The notes below the pieces were generated by a model that ran no database searches, had not been told where the DNA came from, and saw nothing but the letters and a program-made list of their open reading frames with translations. Position numbers and translations under genes: made by a program. Shown in pieces: positions 63,087 to 64,000 of a stretch of DNA of 64,000 nt (positions within the stretch are counted from its first letter, which is position 1; the number at the start of each line of letters is the position of its first letter). Origin of the DNA: Malonomonas rubra DSM 5091 (lineage in GTDB: Bacteria > Desulfobacterota > Desulfuromonadia > Desulfuromonadales > Geopsychrobacteraceae); the NCBI RefSeq assembly GCF_900142125.1, contig NZ_FQZT01000007.1, forward strand, positions 1 to 64,000. Reading direction: 5' to 3'.

Positions 63087-64000
63087 TTACTCTTCCTTAC
63101 TCAAAATTGGAAAACGGATCTCGGTTCTGGCACCGTCAACATTACTGAGTGCAAGCTTGCCTGACAGGCTCATCTCCACGATCCCCTTTACCATCTGCAG
63201 TCCAATACCGGTCTCGGGGATAATCCCGTCCAGCAACGATTGCGGATAGCCCGGGCCATTGTCTTGATAGACAAACTGAATCCAGCCTTCTTCGGAGGTT
63301 ATAGCAACGCTGACCTTTATATCTGATCTATTCCCGGCATATTTAGCCGTATTGGTTGACAGTTCGTTGATGACCAAAGACATGTTATGGGCTTGAGATG
63401 CCGCAATGGTAAGAGTCGATTTATCGATAAGGATTTCGGAGTTCAAATCCCTTGGCAGCGTATTTCCGATAATCTGCTGGCAGAGATCTCTAAGCATAAC
63501 GGGTCGCCATTGGTTACCGGACAGCAGAGAGTGAACGATGCCCAAAGCATTGACCCTGCTGATGATGTCATCGATAAAAAGAGAGTAGGCTTCCATGCTG
63601 CGTTTATTGGCTTCAAGGTTGAGCATTGCGATAATTATTGCCAGGTTGTTCTTGACCCGGTGATTGACCTCTTTAAGAAGCAGCCCCCTTTCCTCCGAAA
63701 GCTGTTCAGCTTCTTTCCTTAACGCTTCGAGAGAAGCCTCTTTTTCTTTCCGGTCGGTAATATCGCGGGCAATCCCCAGAACACCAATCAGTGTCCCATC
63801 TGGAGCGAGCATGGGAGTTTTAATTGTTTCGAGATGTTCCGTATGGCCGTCACTTGCAAAAGGGACAACTTCTTCATTTTTCGTGGGACAACCGGCCAGC
63901 ATTGCCTTGCGGTCGTTCTCTCGAAAGAAATCTGCCAACGCCTTATCAATAAAGTCGTAATCTGTTTTTCCCTTGATATCCTCCAGTGCCGCCCCAAAAA
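63087..64000 (-). CDS. PAS sensor histidine kinase, HisKA_2 type (N terminus beyond window)
   Basis: The C-terminal 304 codons of a kinase whose start lies beyond 64000. The visible part begins in a PAS domain (ALEDIKGKTDYDFIDKALA), followed by a second stretch ending DITDRKEKEASLEALRKEAEQL. The HisKA_2 phospho-acceptor is in EVNHRVKNNLAIII, then an HATPase with NELSTNTAKYA, DNGPGYP and GIGLQMVKGIVE. Such kinases commonly pair with DNA-independent response regulators, here the one immediately downstream. The signal is unknown. Confidence 0.88.
   Translation of the reverse strand, partial: FGAALEDIKGKTDYDFIDKALADFFRENDRKAMLAGCPTKNEEVVPFASDGHTEHLETIKTPMLAPDGTLIGVLGIARDITDRKEKEASLEALRKEAEQLSEERGLLLKEVNHRVKNNLAIIIAMLNLEANKRSMEAYSLFIDDIISRVNALGIVHSLLSGNQWRPVMLRDLCQQIIGNTLPRDLNSEILIDKSTLTIAASQAHNMSLVINELSTNTAKYAGNRSDIKVSVAITSEEGWIQFVYQDNGPGYPQSLLDGIIPETGIGLQMVKGIVEMSLSGKLALSNVDGARTEIRFPILSKEE

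Overview
The window looks like chromosome from a Gram-negative anaerobe of the Desulfuromonadales/Geobacterales type (former Deltaproteobacteria). This is inferred from gene content, not from a marker gene. The supporting features are an mfd gene followed by two SurA/PrsA-type foldases, a PilV-PilW-PilX-PilY1 minor-pilin cluster, several GGDEF proteins, a c-type haem motif in a sensor, a formate dehydrogenase with an Fe-S/flavin module, two KamA-type radical SAM enzymes, a PEP-CTERM protein and NtrC/sigma-54-like promoter architecture. Housekeeping genes are intact, and most genes have clear Shine-Dalgarno sites and rho-independent terminators.

Layout. 1-0.45 kb: the 5' end of an IS1595-type transposase (cut by the window edge) and a terminator. 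0.45-2.6: chemoreceptor with a duplicated sensor module. 3.1-5.3: sucCD. 5.4-7.7: secreted multi-domain protein behind a structured leader. 7.8-12.6: HAD protein, then a minus-strand operon of class IV aminotransferase, CheZ-like protein, MshEN-PilT ATPase and cysteine-desulfidase family enzyme. 12.8-16.3: cobO, haem-binding diguanylate cyclase, flavodoxin-like reductase and a TetR regulator with a palindromic operator. 16.4-24.3: mfd with its foldases, nadA, then tatBC with well-formed divergent promoters. 24.3-33.3: rsgA, two large GGDEF sensor proteins, small conserved genes and a MocR/DUF2917 divergent pair. 33.4-37.2: three-gene Cys-type formate dehydrogenase module. 37.6-45.4: minor pilin/PilY1 operon. 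45.5-49.4: EndoIII-like glycosylase, GT39-type transferase with a strongly acidic tail, ElyC-like protein and a ribbon-helix-helix gene behind a sigma-54-like promoter. 49.6-56.5: ileS-lspA, YigZ, an entericidin-like lipopeptide, YjbR, Mut7-C and a SpoIIE phosphatase. 56.6: tRNA-Pro(CGG). 56.7-62.3: an accessory stretch (secreted endonuclease I, PEP-CTERM protein, KamA-TM protein-KamA) bounded on the far side by a diverged copy of the tRNA-Pro 3' end and terminator. 62.4-64.0: response regulator and histidine kinase (cut by the edge).

Two themes recur. The first is surface/second-messenger control: three GGDEF proteins, one also with EAL, a PilT with a possible c-di-GMP-binding MshEN domain, and a minor-pilin/PilY1 operon. 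The second is unexplained RNA or DNA structure in intergenic regions: leaders at 5457-5656 and 28052-28124, a 20-bp-arm palindrome at 37410-37457, and a three-way-junction element at 49378-49439. I did not find CRISPR arrays, an rRNA operon, an integrase or a recognisable defence island. The best leads for something undescribed are the split/TSP3-containing PilY1 locus, the tRNA-flanked accessory segment and the structured intergenic elements.
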